Assembly: GCA_028874335.1 (NCBI GenBank)
Contig: JAPPJY010000088.1
Location: 72,245 to 136,244 of the forward strand
DNA length: 64,000 bases
From: Gemmatimonadota bacterium
GTDB taxonomy: Bacteria > Latescibacterota > UBA2968 > GCA-2709665
Direction of reading: 5' to 3'
Of the stretch, positions 25,702 to 34,788 are shown in pieces. Within the stretch, counting starts at the first letter, position 1. Each line of letters starts with the position of its first letter. The notes below the pieces were generated by a model, which worked only from the letters and a program-made list of their open reading frames with translations, did not search any database and had not been told where the DNA came from. Both the position numbers and the translations under genes were made by a program.

Positions 25702-26431
25702 TGAACGCGGCAAAAATGGTTGAATGATGTGATGTCAATGCAGGCGTCCGTCACGGCTTCAACTCTCCTGCCGAGAACCTGCCCGTTGGGAGCGGCTTCC
25801 GGCCTTAATTCAGACCTGACGCACATGCACAGCCGTACCGGAACCGGGATGCCTGCAATTATGTTGTACTACCGGGAAATTAAGCGGGAAGACACGTCGC
25901 CGAACCGCAACGCGAACCGGTGTTCACGTGATGCCCGCAATTGACCGGCAGATGGGCGCAGGGCGCGCCGCTCGGCCACACGCAGGCAGCGATTCAAGAG
26001 AGCAGGGTGAAAGACCGTGAGGATGGCGCGGGGCGCGCCACTCGGCCACTGCGTTCAATTCCGGATAGAGCGATAATCTGTGAAAAGAACACAAGATCCG
26101 CGGTCCGGTCACACACCGGACATTGATTCACGTGGACGCCGTGACATGCCGTGATTATGACGCAACGCACGTACACAACCACGCCACGGACAGCGATTCA
26201 CGCGATTTACGGGCGAATGACTGTGTTCAAACCGTATGAAGAGACTGTGCTTGATGGGATCTGGGATTTACCTGGAGGGTGTGACGGCGATATGCAAAAG
26301 CGAGGAATACGTGCTTCTGCACCATCACCCGATCACTCACACAGCGCAGCGTATGATTCCGAAACATGCCCCGAACCACAGTTTCTCACGTAAATGTACA
26401 TCGGCACAACGCTTGGCGACGTGGATCCGAA

Positions 26432-26445
26432 TATCACCACCTTTC
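26432..26445 (-). promoter_or_regulatory. Conserved leader motif, copy c (orphan)
   Basis: Minus strand GAAAGGTGGTGATA followed by TTCGGATCCACGTCG, homologous to copy b over about 100 bases but with one mismatch in the SD core and no gene directly downstream. Confidence 0.45.
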
Positions 26446-26773
26446 CTGAAGCCCTTGAAACGCAACTAAGAGGCGTAGACCGTCTTGTTGATACATCCGG
26501 AATTGAAAAGCCGGTTGCACGTGATAACTCGGCCCCGCCAGTTTATCTGTCAACGATACGAACTAATACCTGAATTTAGCGTTATTTTAATTCATAGACC
26601 GGAACATGTCAACGACTAAATGAGGGCAAAATGAACGCCTGTAGAAATGTCAACGCGGGAGTGGGCGCAGGGTCTGAATTCTTGCGCCCGGTCACGGAAT
26701 TGTCACGAGTGGGTTATTGAAGGGTGAGGCGCGTGGGTCGTCTTTCGGGCGCCGGGACGTTGACGGCCGGTGT

Positions 26774-27679
26774 TCACGAAAAGCCTCCGCCCGTCAGATC
26801 GGCGTGGGCGAAGTGCCAGTCTTCAATGTGGTTCAGGACGACGGCGGAGGTGAGTGTGCCGTCGTTTTCCAGGCCAAGTGTATTGTGAATATCCACGATC
26901 TTCTCATTAGAGTGGATCCGGTTTCGCACAAACGCGTTCCAAGCGTTCACGGCGCCCGCGTCAATACTCCCGTTGTTCCGCTCGAGAATCCAGGCTTCGA
27001 AGTCCAGATAGGACGGCGCGTTGTCCCGGATGAAACCCAAGGCGTCGTGCGGCTCGACGTTCACGACGCGCAGAACGCGCGGATCCAGGCCGTCATCCGT
27101 CATGTCCGGATAGTCGGGATGCAGCAGGTTCCGGGAGCGGAGCAGTATCTTCAGCCACGTTCGCGGGAGCTGGCAGACATTGAGCGGGCCGTAGTCCAGG
27201 CTGGAGATGAGGGGCACAACGCGACCGCCCAGCGCCGAGAATCCCTCCTCCAGGTCGCGTTTGTAGAAGAGCGACCAGTCCTGGAGGCCGTTGAGGACCA
27301 CGGCCGACGTGATCGCGCCGTCATTGGGAATGCCGATATCACCCGTGGTTTCCTCGAGCTTGTCGGGCCGGTTGTGAATTCGGTTCCGTACGGATTCGTT
27401 CCAGCCGTCGATCGCCTTACGGTCAAGCGCCCCATCGTTCTGCCGGAGGACCCAGGCTTCGAAACGCAGGTAGCCTGGCATGTTCTCACGCAGATAGGAC
27501 AGAGTGTTCGACCTGTCCAGATTCAACACTTCGAGGACGGATTTGTCCAGGCCTTCGCTGACGTCGGGATACTCTTCATCGAGGATGCCGGCGTTCCGGA
27601 GCAGGACTTTCCACCAGGTCCGCGGGAGCTGACAGACTTCGAGCGGTCCGTAACACAGGCTGCTGAGCAGGGGGATCAT
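26774..27679 (-). CDS. Tandem-duplicated small-domain protein (DUF5069-like)
   Basis: 301 residues built of two similar ~150-residue halves: PLLSSLCYGPLEVCQLPRTWWKVLLR (5-30) repeats as PLISSLDYGPLNVCQLPRTWLKILLR (about 155-180), and FEAWVLRQNDGALDRKAIDGWN repeats as FEAWILERNNGSIDAGAVNAWN; each ends with TSAVVLN followed by a DW. The pattern resembles the DUF5069 family, normally about 140 residues and single; that assignment is from memory of the motif and is moderate. Cytoplasmic, no signal peptide. RBS AAGGAG precedes ATG 27679 by 9 bases. No function is known. Confidence 0.65.
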   Translation of the reverse strand: MIPLLSSLCYGPLEVCQLPRTWWKVLLRNAGILDEEYPDVSEGLDKSVLEVLNLDRSNTLSYLRENMPGYLRFEAWVLRQNDGALDRKAIDGWNESVRNRIHNRPDKLEETTGDIGIPNDGAITSAVVLNGLQDWSLFYKRDLEEGFSALGGRVVPLISSLDYGPLNVCQLPRTWLKILLRSRNLLHPDYPDMTDDGLDPRVLRVVNVEPHDALGFIRDNAPSYLDFEAWILERNNGSIDAGAVNAWNAFVRNRIHSNEKIVDIHNTLGLENDGTLTSAVVLNHIEDWHFAHADLTGGGFS

Positions 27680-27767
27680 GGGTATGGTCTCCTTGTCTGG
27701 GGTTCATAGGCGCAGCAAAGAGCTTCGGAAGAGAATAACGCCTGCGTCGGGCGCGGTCAATCGCCAT

Positions 27768-28658
27768 TCAGACTTCAATCTCCATCATTCCCAGCGCCGC
27801 CGCCGTCCGGATCACAAAGGCGCTCTCCTCGCTGGTGAGTGGTCGCTGCGGCGGACGGGGATCGCCGCAGTCGATGCCGAGTTTCTCGGATATCAGCACC
27901 TTCATGGAAGCGATATATCCGGCGCGGTTGAAGATGGTATAGAGTTCGGCCGCACGATCCTGTTCGGCCTCGGCGGTCTTGATATCGCCATGGTGATACG
28001 CCGTCCAGATATTGACCCACACATCCGGAGACAGCGCAAGGGGGCCGTCAACGCAGCCGGATGCGCCGATGGTGAGCGCGGGAAGGAGCAGCGCGGCGCT
28101 TCCGATCAGGCACGACAGGCCCATGCTGGCGAAATGGCGCGTGTTTACGAAAGCCGGAGCGGAATGTTTGAGGCCGGCGAGTTGCGGTACGTGCTCCCGG
28201 ATCTTGCCGGCCAGTTCGAGGGTGATCTCGACTCCCGTGGCGCCCGGAAGGTTGTAGATGAATAGCGGAAGGTCAGCGGCCGCGCCCACCAACCTGTAGT
28301 GTTCGACGATTTCGTCGGATCCGGGACGGTAAAAGAACGGAGGTACGGCGCATATGGCGTCAACCCCTGCGTTTGCGGCGTGTACAGCCATTCCGGCGGC
28401 GCGTTCCGTGGTTGGCGCGCCCACGTGCATGATGACTTTCGCGCGGCCTGCGGCCTGGTCGGCGGCGGCTCCGGCGATACGGGCGTTTTCCTCGTCTTCC
28501 AGCAGGACGCTTTCACCCGCGCCGCCGGCAACCCAGAAGCCGTGGGCGCCCGATTCTATGTTGTATTCCATAAGCCGGCGGAAGGCATCTTCGTTAAAGT
28601 CGCCTTCTCGCGTCATCGGCGTAATCAGCGCGGGGAAGATGCCGCGAAATGCGTTCAT
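27768..28658 (-). CDS. Dihydrodipicolinate synthase/N-acetylneuraminate lyase family aldolase
   Basis: 296 residues, typical length of the class I aldolase (DapA/NanA) fold. Schiff-base lysine in AGLKHSAPAF and the proton-relay Tyr in IYNLPGATGVEI are present; the GTTGE substrate motif is replaced by GGAGES. The C-terminal region and the polysaccharide-lyase neighbours suggest a sugar-acid aldolase (for example a 2-keto-3-deoxy acid) rather than lysine biosynthesis, but the substrate is inferred only. Transcribed with the heparinase-like genes upstream on the same strand; 60 bases separate it from them. Confidence 0.87.
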   Translation of the reverse strand: MNAFRGIFPALITPMTREGDFNEDAFRRLMEYNIESGAHGFWVAGGAGESVLLEDEENARIAGAAADQAAGRAKVIMHVGAPTTERAAGMAVHAANAGVDAICAVPPFFYRPGSDEIVEHYRLVGAAADLPLFIYNLPGATGVEITLELAGKIREHVPQLAGLKHSAPAFVNTRHFASMGLSCLIGSAALLLPALTIGASGCVDGPLALSPDVWVNIWTAYHHGDIKTAEAEQDRAAELYTIFNRAGYIASMKVLISEKLGIDCGDPRPPQRPLTSEESAFVIRTAAALGMMEIEV

Positions 28659-28718
28659 TTGACGTCTCTTCTTTAAATGGTCGGTGACCGGACTTCATTT
28701 TTCGGAACCGGATCGAAC

Positions 28719-30866
28719 CTAATCGGGTACCGCGAGACCCTCCTGGGCCTGAACATCCCGGACGAGGTCCTTTTCAACGACGGTCTCTCCATGTCGTACG
28801 CGGCTGATGCGGCCGCAGCTTTCACCCCGTGCCGCGAACGAAACGAAGACTTCACCATCGGAATCGCTGAAGCGGAGTTCCACGTTGCCCCCGGTCACGG
28901 TCGCCTTCGCGTCTTTCATCGAGCAGAGGGATTGATCGCCAACCTGTATGAGATGCAGGAAGAGGTCCTCCTTCCGGGCCGTGCCGGGTCTGACTTCCAT
29001 CCGCCATCGGCCCATCAGCTCGGGGACCTCCTCGTAGTGCATTCTGCCAATCGGGTATTTGTTTTCAACGATGAGCTTCGAAGGGCCGGCGTCGATCGCA
29101 TAGTTGACGCCGTCGGCCATGAATTCCCTGCCGGGTCCGCCAACCTTTTCGAGAGTGGCGTTTTCGGGTAAGAGTGTCCGGACGAGAATGCGTCCCCGGT
29201 CCTGATCCGACCTCCATGTGTTGCCATCGACCCTGGGCTCGTTGGCGTGGTGCATGAGCCAGGTTTTGGCGTAATCGGCGTGGGTGGACGTGACGCGATC
29301 GAACACGACGAAATGGTCCGGCGGAAGAAAGATGAACTGACGGACCATAAGCGCGCATTTTTCGGCGTTGTAGACGGGGGTGGCGTCCGCGGCGACGTAG
29401 GTGAAGTGGGGATTGGTTTCGAAGGCGGCTATTTCAGAACCGACGGTTTTGTTCTGTCCGCCCGCCTGCCCGTAGACCTCGCCGTTCCAGTACGGCGATG
29501 GGGCTTCGCCGGGCATCTTGATCAATATACAATTGTGGGCGACGGTCTGCGCGTAATAGTTCTGCAGGTTGTCGGTATTGCCCTTGCGGGTGCCGCTGTC
29601 AAGGGCAAGGAATCCCCTTTTGTAGATGGTGAAGTGCGTTGCGTCGTAGTGGCGGTGGCTTCTCAGGCTGCCCCCACCGCAGAAGAGGGCATAGGTGTCG
29701 TCTCCGCCGGAACCGGAACGCATGAAGATCTGACCCAGGTTTTCGAAGTGGCGCGCGGGTGGCAGGATGTCCGGCCCCGCGGCAGGCGGCGCGCTGTCCA
29801 GGCCGTCGAGCAGAAACGGGTAGATGGGCCACTTGTCGAGGAGAAAGCCGCCGCCGGCCATGTCCCGAATATATCGTGCGAGTCCGGCCCATTCCGGATG
29901 GGTCTGTCCGAACAGGTGCATGATGTGCGACATATGCGTGTACATCCAGTTCGTCCGCATGCCGTTGTCGGAATGCGCGTTGTCGCCGTAACCGAACTCG
30001 AGGTCGCCCGGCAGCCAGTTCCAGATCACGTAGTTGGGAAACATCCGGATGTGCGGCCAGTCGCCGGATATGTCTTCGCCTGTCGACGAGTGAAGGGTAT
30101 GGATGAAGTTCCATTGCGCCAGCGGGTATTCGCCGAACGCGTATCCGAGCGTGGGCGAGGCTTCGCCGCCGTCGTCGCCGGAGGCTGCGGCGCGGTGAAC
30201 CAGCAGCTTGACGTGGTCGTCATAGCCCTTTTCGAGAAACCGGGCCGCCCGGTTATCGTCGATGCCTTCTTCGTGGAGAAGGAGCCCCGCGAACCAGGCC
30301 AGGCTGGGCGCGCCGTAGAATCCGCTCCGGTGGTCCGAGCCATTGCGGCGGCGGATGCCGGGTTTGTGAAGCGCTTCGTCCACGTGGTCGAGCAGACGCA
30401 GGGCGATCTCCCGCCGGACATCGGCTGCGAGGTCGTTCCAGATCCAGTCCAGGGTTACAAGGCACGCGGCACGGCTGGCGGCGTACCAGTTTACGGACTC
30501 GTTTTCGGCGTAACAGGCGTGGTAGTATTCAGCGCTGGCGCGCAGTTCGGAGGCGAGCCGGGCCAGCCGTTCGGTGGAGGGTTCCAGGAGGTAGACGATG
30601 GCCGAGCACATCATCCGGTGGCCCCAATCCCGGACTTCCGTACCGTCAGGCAGCGGCGGCGGACGGTCGATGACGGCCCATCCCGTGTCCGGCGGACCCG
30701 CATCGGCGATGGACCTGACTTTGAGATAATGATCCCTGTTGACGGTCGACGCACGGGTACGGATTGCCGGGAGGGTCTCGCGGTTGATGAAGATCCGCGG
30801 GTGGTCCGGGCGCATTCGGGCTTTCCAGTCAGGGTCGGTTTTCACGCAGGTTTCCAATTCTTTCAT
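28719..30866 (-). CDS. Heparinase II/III-family protein (first)
   Basis: 715 residues. N-terminal half is an alpha/alpha-toroid (about 80-370), and the C-terminal half a beta-sandwich with the heparinase II/III signature GGGSLRSHRHYDATHFTIYKRGFLALDSG and VAHNCILI. These enzymes cleave uronate-containing polysaccharides by beta-elimination using Tyr/His. The start MKELETCVKT (30866) comes 7 bases after the stop of the upstream beta-propeller gene; a longer frame runs back inside that gene and is not used. No signal peptide is evident, so location is unclear. Confidence 0.82.
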   Translation of the reverse strand: MKELETCVKTDPDWKARMRPDHPRIFINRETLPAIRTRASTVNRDHYLKVRSIADAGPPDTGWAVIDRPPPLPDGTEVRDWGHRMMCSAIVYLLEPSTERLARLASELRASAEYYHACYAENESVNWYAASRAACLVTLDWIWNDLAADVRREIALRLLDHVDEALHKPGIRRRNGSDHRSGFYGAPSLAWFAGLLLHEEGIDDNRAARFLEKGYDDHVKLLVHRAAASGDDGGEASPTLGYAFGEYPLAQWNFIHTLHSSTGEDISGDWPHIRMFPNYVIWNWLPGDLEFGYGDNAHSDNGMRTNWMYTHMSHIMHLFGQTHPEWAGLARYIRDMAGGGFLLDKWPIYPFLLDGLDSAPPAAGPDILPPARHFENLGQIFMRSGSGGDDTYALFCGGGSLRSHRHYDATHFTIYKRGFLALDSGTRKGNTDNLQNYYAQTVAHNCILIKMPGEAPSPYWNGEVYGQAGGQNKTVGSEIAAFETNPHFTYVAADATPVYNAEKCALMVRQFIFLPPDHFVVFDRVTSTHADYAKTWLMHHANEPRVDGNTWRSDQDRGRILVRTLLPENATLEKVGGPGREFMADGVNYAIDAGPSKLIVENKYPIGRMHYEEVPELMGRWRMEVRPGTARKEDLFLHLIQVGDQSLCSMKDAKATVTGGNVELRFSDSDGEVFVSFAARGESCGRISRVRHGETVVEKDLVRDVQAQEGLAVPD

Positions 30867-30873
30867 GCTGCAG

Positions 30874-32805
30874 TCAAGGCTCAAGGTGCCAGAGCTCATG
30901 CCCACTGGCAAAAAGGATCCCGTCGCCTGCGGCGGCCAGAATCGGGTTCTGGCCGGGGCCGGCCGCGTGTACGACGGTGAGCTCCTCGGTTGCGGGGTCG
31001 AGCCGGACGATGCGGTTGCCGTGGGTGAAGAAGAGATCGCCATTCGCGTCCGCGGCCATCGGCCGGTTGTGGGGTCTGCCGCCGGTGAACGGATGGCCGA
31101 TGCGGCTGGCGTCGCAATCCGACAGGCGAATGACGAATAGGCGGCTGCCCCCGTCGTGGTCGTCGGTCCAGAAAAAGACGCCGCCGGCGCTGCATCCCAT
31201 CGTAATGAGACTGCGGGCGCCGTCGATTTCCCGTTCGTGCAGGACGGTCTCGGTTTCCGGATCGAAGATCAGGAAGCGGGCGTTGCCGCGGGCGGGCCGG
31301 ATATAGCCGTCCGCGATGATGCTGGTGCCGACGTACACGTGATCCGGGCCCGCGGCCAGGCCCAGAACGGAATGGTCGGGTACCAGGTGCCGGTACGACC
31401 TGTGGCTGTTGTCATCGGGATTGACGACGGTAAGCGCGCCGCCCCGGGCTCCGTAGTCCGGCATGGATCCAATATAGAGCCTGTCTCCCGGTCCATTGAA
31501 AATGCCGGTGACGGGGCGGTATTGTTCGTCGCCCATCGGTCCCAGATTCCGGGGGTTGTCGCCCTCTGCCGGACCCGGACGCCAGGGTCGTCCCGGATCA
31601 TATACCGTCAGGACGTTATGGGTGTAGGAGATGCTGTAGATACAGCCGCGGGCTTCGGCGCTGCCGTAGATTTCGCCGGAACCGTTGTACGTCAGGCCCA
31701 ACACGTCCGCCCGTTTCGTTTCCGGTTCCACGCGCGTGAGGGAAAGGCCCAGATGGGCCGAGCAGTAGATGTCTCCGGAAGCCGCCGGCAGGATGGAGAA
31801 GATGCCGATGGGAGGATTCTCGATCTCGGTCCTGTGGAGATCGAGTTCGGCGGTCCTGATATCGCAGATGCCGTAATACTGCGAATGGCCGGCGAAGAGG
31901 ACCCGATGCTCGTCAAGGAAATAGTAGTTGCCGCGGCTTGGAACGTGAGGAATGCGGCAGACGAGGTCGGCCGTATGTGATTCCAGGTCGATGGCGTAGA
32001 TGTAACCGTCGTCCACGCTCAGGAAGGGGCGGCCGTCCGGCGAGGCCATCAGGTTCCGCCCGGAGGTGATCGCAGTCTTCACGACGAACGAGCCGAGGAA
32101 GCCCAGGTCCAGCGCGGAGAATCGACAGATTTCAATGCCGCCCTCAGGGTCGCCGAGGGAGACGAGGAACTCGTCTCCGAGCCGCAGGAAACCGCTGTAG
32201 GCATCCGGCCGCCCTGTCAGGTGGGGCGACGACGCGACGACGACATCCCCGGTTTGAGGGTCGAGTGCAAAGACACCGTGCTGAAGGCCGTTGAGTATGC
32301 CGATGTGTCCGCCGTCGGTAACGCAGGCTGCGAAAAGCTGATGGTTGCTTTCCGCCACGCGGAATTCCCTGTATTCGCCCGTGCCCCGGTCGAAACTCAC
32401 GCAAATTCCCGAGGGGTAGCCAGGCATGTACAGCAGACCGTCCGGTCCTTCGACCACGTCCGTGAGGTGTGAGTTTTTCGTGGACGGGCGATGGGGCGGG
32501 ACGTCTTCCCAGGATTCGGTCATCGGGTTGAAGCAGGCGAGTTGCCCCGGCCCGTTCATCCCGAACCAGAGCCTGTTGTCGGAAAGTAGACGGACCTTCC
32601 ACGTCCCCCGGCCTTCAGGCTGGGCGAATGACGCATATTCGTGGCGCTCGAAGTCAGTGCGTACCAAAGCCGGCGGCCGGTCCGGGACCGCGGAAAACAT
32701 GGACTGGTAAAGCACGCGGCGACCGAGTCCGGGGTCGAAGATGAGCTCCCCGGTGGAATTGGAGGGCGCCAGGAAAGGGACGTCGCAGATTTTCGAAGCG
32801 TTCAT
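30874..32805 (-). CDS. Beta-propeller protein in the lyase cluster
   Basis: 643 residues with no signal peptide, built of repeated four-strand blades: GPDGLLYMPGYPSG, DGHIGILNG, NGPGDRLYIGSMPD, ADANGDLFFTHGNRI, GDGILFASGHELWHLEP. This is a sugar-binding or SMP-30/YVTN-type propeller of unknown activity; oligogalacturonate-lyase-like propellers are one comparison. It lies between two heparinase II/III-like genes and is 16 bases downstream of one, so it likely acts on, or senses, the same oligosaccharide. RBS AAGGA precedes ATG 32805. Confidence 0.7.
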   Translation of the reverse strand: MNASKICDVPFLAPSNSTGELIFDPGLGRRVLYQSMFSAVPDRPPALVRTDFERHEYASFAQPEGRGTWKVRLLSDNRLWFGMNGPGQLACFNPMTESWEDVPPHRPSTKNSHLTDVVEGPDGLLYMPGYPSGICVSFDRGTGEYREFRVAESNHQLFAACVTDGGHIGILNGLQHGVFALDPQTGDVVVASSPHLTGRPDAYSGFLRLGDEFLVSLGDPEGGIEICRFSALDLGFLGSFVVKTAITSGRNLMASPDGRPFLSVDDGYIYAIDLESHTADLVCRIPHVPSRGNYYFLDEHRVLFAGHSQYYGICDIRTAELDLHRTEIENPPIGIFSILPAASGDIYCSAHLGLSLTRVEPETKRADVLGLTYNGSGEIYGSAEARGCIYSISYTHNVLTVYDPGRPWRPGPAEGDNPRNLGPMGDEQYRPVTGIFNGPGDRLYIGSMPDYGARGGALTVVNPDDNSHRSYRHLVPDHSVLGLAAGPDHVYVGTSIIADGYIRPARGNARFLIFDPETETVLHEREIDGARSLITMGCSAGGVFFWTDDHDGGSRLFVIRLSDCDASRIGHPFTGGRPHNRPMAADANGDLFFTHGNRIVRLDPATEELTVVHAAGPGQNPILAAAGDGILFASGHELWHLEP

Positions 32806-32821
32806 TCAACGGTTCCTTCTA

Positions 32822-34579
32822 TCATTTTCGAGAAATTTCAAAACCGCGGCCGTCGACGCGAATCCCGCAGCCCTGTTCGTGCAACGATACGTCGGGCGGC
32901 GTATCGCCTTTCGCAAATACCCACCAGACACAGGGCGCGGACGGGTCCGCGCTCGCACGTAGCGTGAGATGGCCCCTGGATCCGGGAAGGCGGTCAACGT
33001 CTTGGTCCGTGATTCGCGCCTGGGGCGAGCCGATCCAGAGCGTAAGGTCGGGCGCGTAGACGCGCGCCATATTGTCCTGCACCCACCAGGCGGCGTCCGG
33101 GTGTCCGTGCCAGCAATACGTGATGGCCTCAACCGATCCGCCTCGTACCTGGTCGGCGACGACCACCAGGTCCCTGTCTGAAAGCCACAGCGTTCTCGCG
33201 ACCCGCTTCATCGCCAGTCCGGCAGGATAACCGTCGGTCAGGTCCAGTTCCGCCATATGCGTCGTTCCGTTGCGCTTCCGCAGAACGACCCGCCGGTCGG
33301 CCGGTTTCCCCGTTTGCGCCATCCCGTTGATCACAGGCGCGTTGTGCGCCGTGGGCCCCAGGGTGAATTCGCGTTCTCGTTTCTTCATATACTGCTGATA
33401 ACCGGGGTCGGATACCGGCCACCGGCCCCGTGCGCCGATGACGATGGTCCCGTTGTCGTTTTGAACGTGGCTCATTTTCGAGTTGCTCGCGGCCATGGCC
33501 ACGGCCAGGTCGTCCGGCTCCCATCCGCTCCTGAGTACGACCGCGTAGTGCGCATCGATTGCGCCCGCTCGGGGCGATTCCAATTGATCATCATCGGCAA
33601 TTCCGCGAAGCGCCGCCAGGGCGTCGGCGCGCAGCCCACGAACGCCGCAGCGATTCAGGTACCAGCCCGTACGCGGCGACGCCCGGTACCGATACAGTTT
33701 GGCGTGGCCGGATACGTGGAACGGCATCTCCCGGGGCTCCGTGTCGCTCAGCTGGGCGATATTCGCGACGTCGCCCGGCGCTCCGAGCGCGATGGACTCG
33801 TCCAGCACGTCGCCGAAACGAGGATGGTCCATCAGGGCGGCCCGTCTGCACGGGGAGATCGTCCCCAGCCAATCTGCGGCAAAGTCCAGGATGTATCCGT
33901 CATAGCCGACGCCTTCCGAATGACCGGTCTCGCGCAGGTCCAGGATCGCCCCCACGAGCGCCTCCAGCCTGCGGTTCAGCGCGTCGGCGGACGGATGCGA
34001 ATTACCGTTTGCGGCCAGGGCGAGACCAACCGTACCGATGAACGGGATGTTGTGCAGCGCGGTGTGGGGTTCTTTCAGCGCGAGGATGTCGTCCTTGCTG
34101 TCAAACGCGCCGTGCATGGCATCGGACATAGGGAGCGTGTCTTCGATGTGGCGGTGAAACGCCCGCTCGATCTTCCGCCGCAGGCCGGGGGGCAGCCAGT
34201 CCCACCGGGTGTGGGCATGCCAGAGGATGCGCAGCGCGTGACCCGAACTCAGATCGGGTGTCGGCAACTGCCGGTAGCACGGCCAATCGGCCAGCGCGTC
34301 CAGGCCGGAAACGGCCAACCGGCGCGCCTGCCCGTCGCCGAGCCAGGACGCCGCCCACCCGAGGCTCAGGATCCGCTCCTCCAGGCTCCATGTCATCCAG
34401 ATGGACCATGGATACGACTGAATGCCGGGGATCGGCAGTTCGGGCAGGGTTAACTCGCGGATCGGGAGGGGGTACGCGATTTTTCGTCGGACCCGGTAAT
34501 AGTCGGCGATCAGATGCGTCTGGGGCTTGTAAACGTCGGCGCGCCGGCGAATCTCGGCCTCGATATGCTCCCGTTGCAT
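32822..34579 (-). CDS. Heparinase II/III-family protein (second)
   Basis: 585 residues. Alpha-helical toroid (about 60-330) followed by a C-terminal sandwich with SHVQNDNGTIVIGARGRWPVSDPGYQQY and GPTAHNAPVINGMAQ, the shape of the heparinase II/III signature. It differs enough from the first lyase to act at another linkage or step. ATG 34579 is preferred over GTG 34585 because AGGAG sits 5 bases upstream of it. The start lies only 14 bases after the end of a family B repeat element, which separates it from the nucleotidyltransferase gene. Confidence 0.75.
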   Translation of the reverse strand: MQREHIEAEIRRRADVYKPQTHLIADYYRVRRKIAYPLPIRELTLPELPIPGIQSYPWSIWMTWSLEERILSLGWAASWLGDGQARRLAVSGLDALADWPCYRQLPTPDLSSGHALRILWHAHTRWDWLPPGLRRKIERAFHRHIEDTLPMSDAMHGAFDSKDDILALKEPHTALHNIPFIGTVGLALAANGNSHPSADALNRRLEALVGAILDLRETGHSEGVGYDGYILDFAADWLGTISPCRRAALMDHPRFGDVLDESIALGAPGDVANIAQLSDTEPREMPFHVSGHAKLYRYRASPRTGWYLNRCGVRGLRADALAALRGIADDDQLESPRAGAIDAHYAVVLRSGWEPDDLAVAMAASNSKMSHVQNDNGTIVIGARGRWPVSDPGYQQYMKKREREFTLGPTAHNAPVINGMAQTGKPADRRVVLRKRNGTTHMAELDLTDGYPAGLAMKRVARTLWLSDRDLVVVADQVRGGSVEAITYCWHGHPDAAWWVQDNMARVYAPDLTLWIGSPQARITDQDVDRLPGSRGHLTLRASADPSAPCVWWVFAKGDTPPDVSLHEQGCGIRVDGRGFEISRK

Positions 34580-34593
34580 CGACACTCCTGGTT

Positions 34594-34788
34594 AACCTCA
34601 ATTCCACAAAAACAGCAACGCGGCGACGCGATAAAACCCTCCGAAACGGGGCGTTATCGACGTAAAGAAGGACGTTTTTTCCCTTCACGTCCTGTGACCT
34701 GGTGTATCCTGGTAATCAGCCGTCTAATCGCCTTTGTTAACTCGCACATATGCGAATTAACGTCCCCGAAAAATGACGAATCAAGGTT
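34594..34788 (-). mobile_element. MITE-like element, family B copy 1
   Basis: 195-bp non-coding element, reverse orientation, closely similar to 53944-54138 and 56413-56606. Ends are inverted: AACCTTGATTCG at the left and AACCTCAATTCC at the right in its own orientation. The TAA stop of the upstream nucleotidyltransferase gene (34787-34789) overlaps the left edge, and the downstream lyase starts 14 bases after the right edge. It nearly fills this intergenic gap. Confidence 0.82.

Larger units (their letters stand above)
25527..26773. other. 1.2-kb gene-free region with duplicated leader
   Basis: No convincing gene on either strand; short ORFs have no RBS, no family features and unlike codon use. 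It contains two copies of a ~100-base minus-strand leader (25600-25705 and 26340-26450, similar over GTGATAT-CGGA-CCACGTCG and GTGAGAA-CT-TG-TCGGGGCA), a short direct duplication GCGC-GGGCGCGCC-CTCGGCCAC (25957-25979 and 26026-26049), and an AT-richer end (26520-26640). The leader copy at 26.4 kb has no gene behind it, so a third paralogue may have been lost here. Confidence 0.5.

Noticed and set aside
29247..30980. A 577-codon open frame on the plus strand opposite the heparinase gene
   Set aside because: Shadow of the minus-strand gene; the minus frame carries the conserved motifs.
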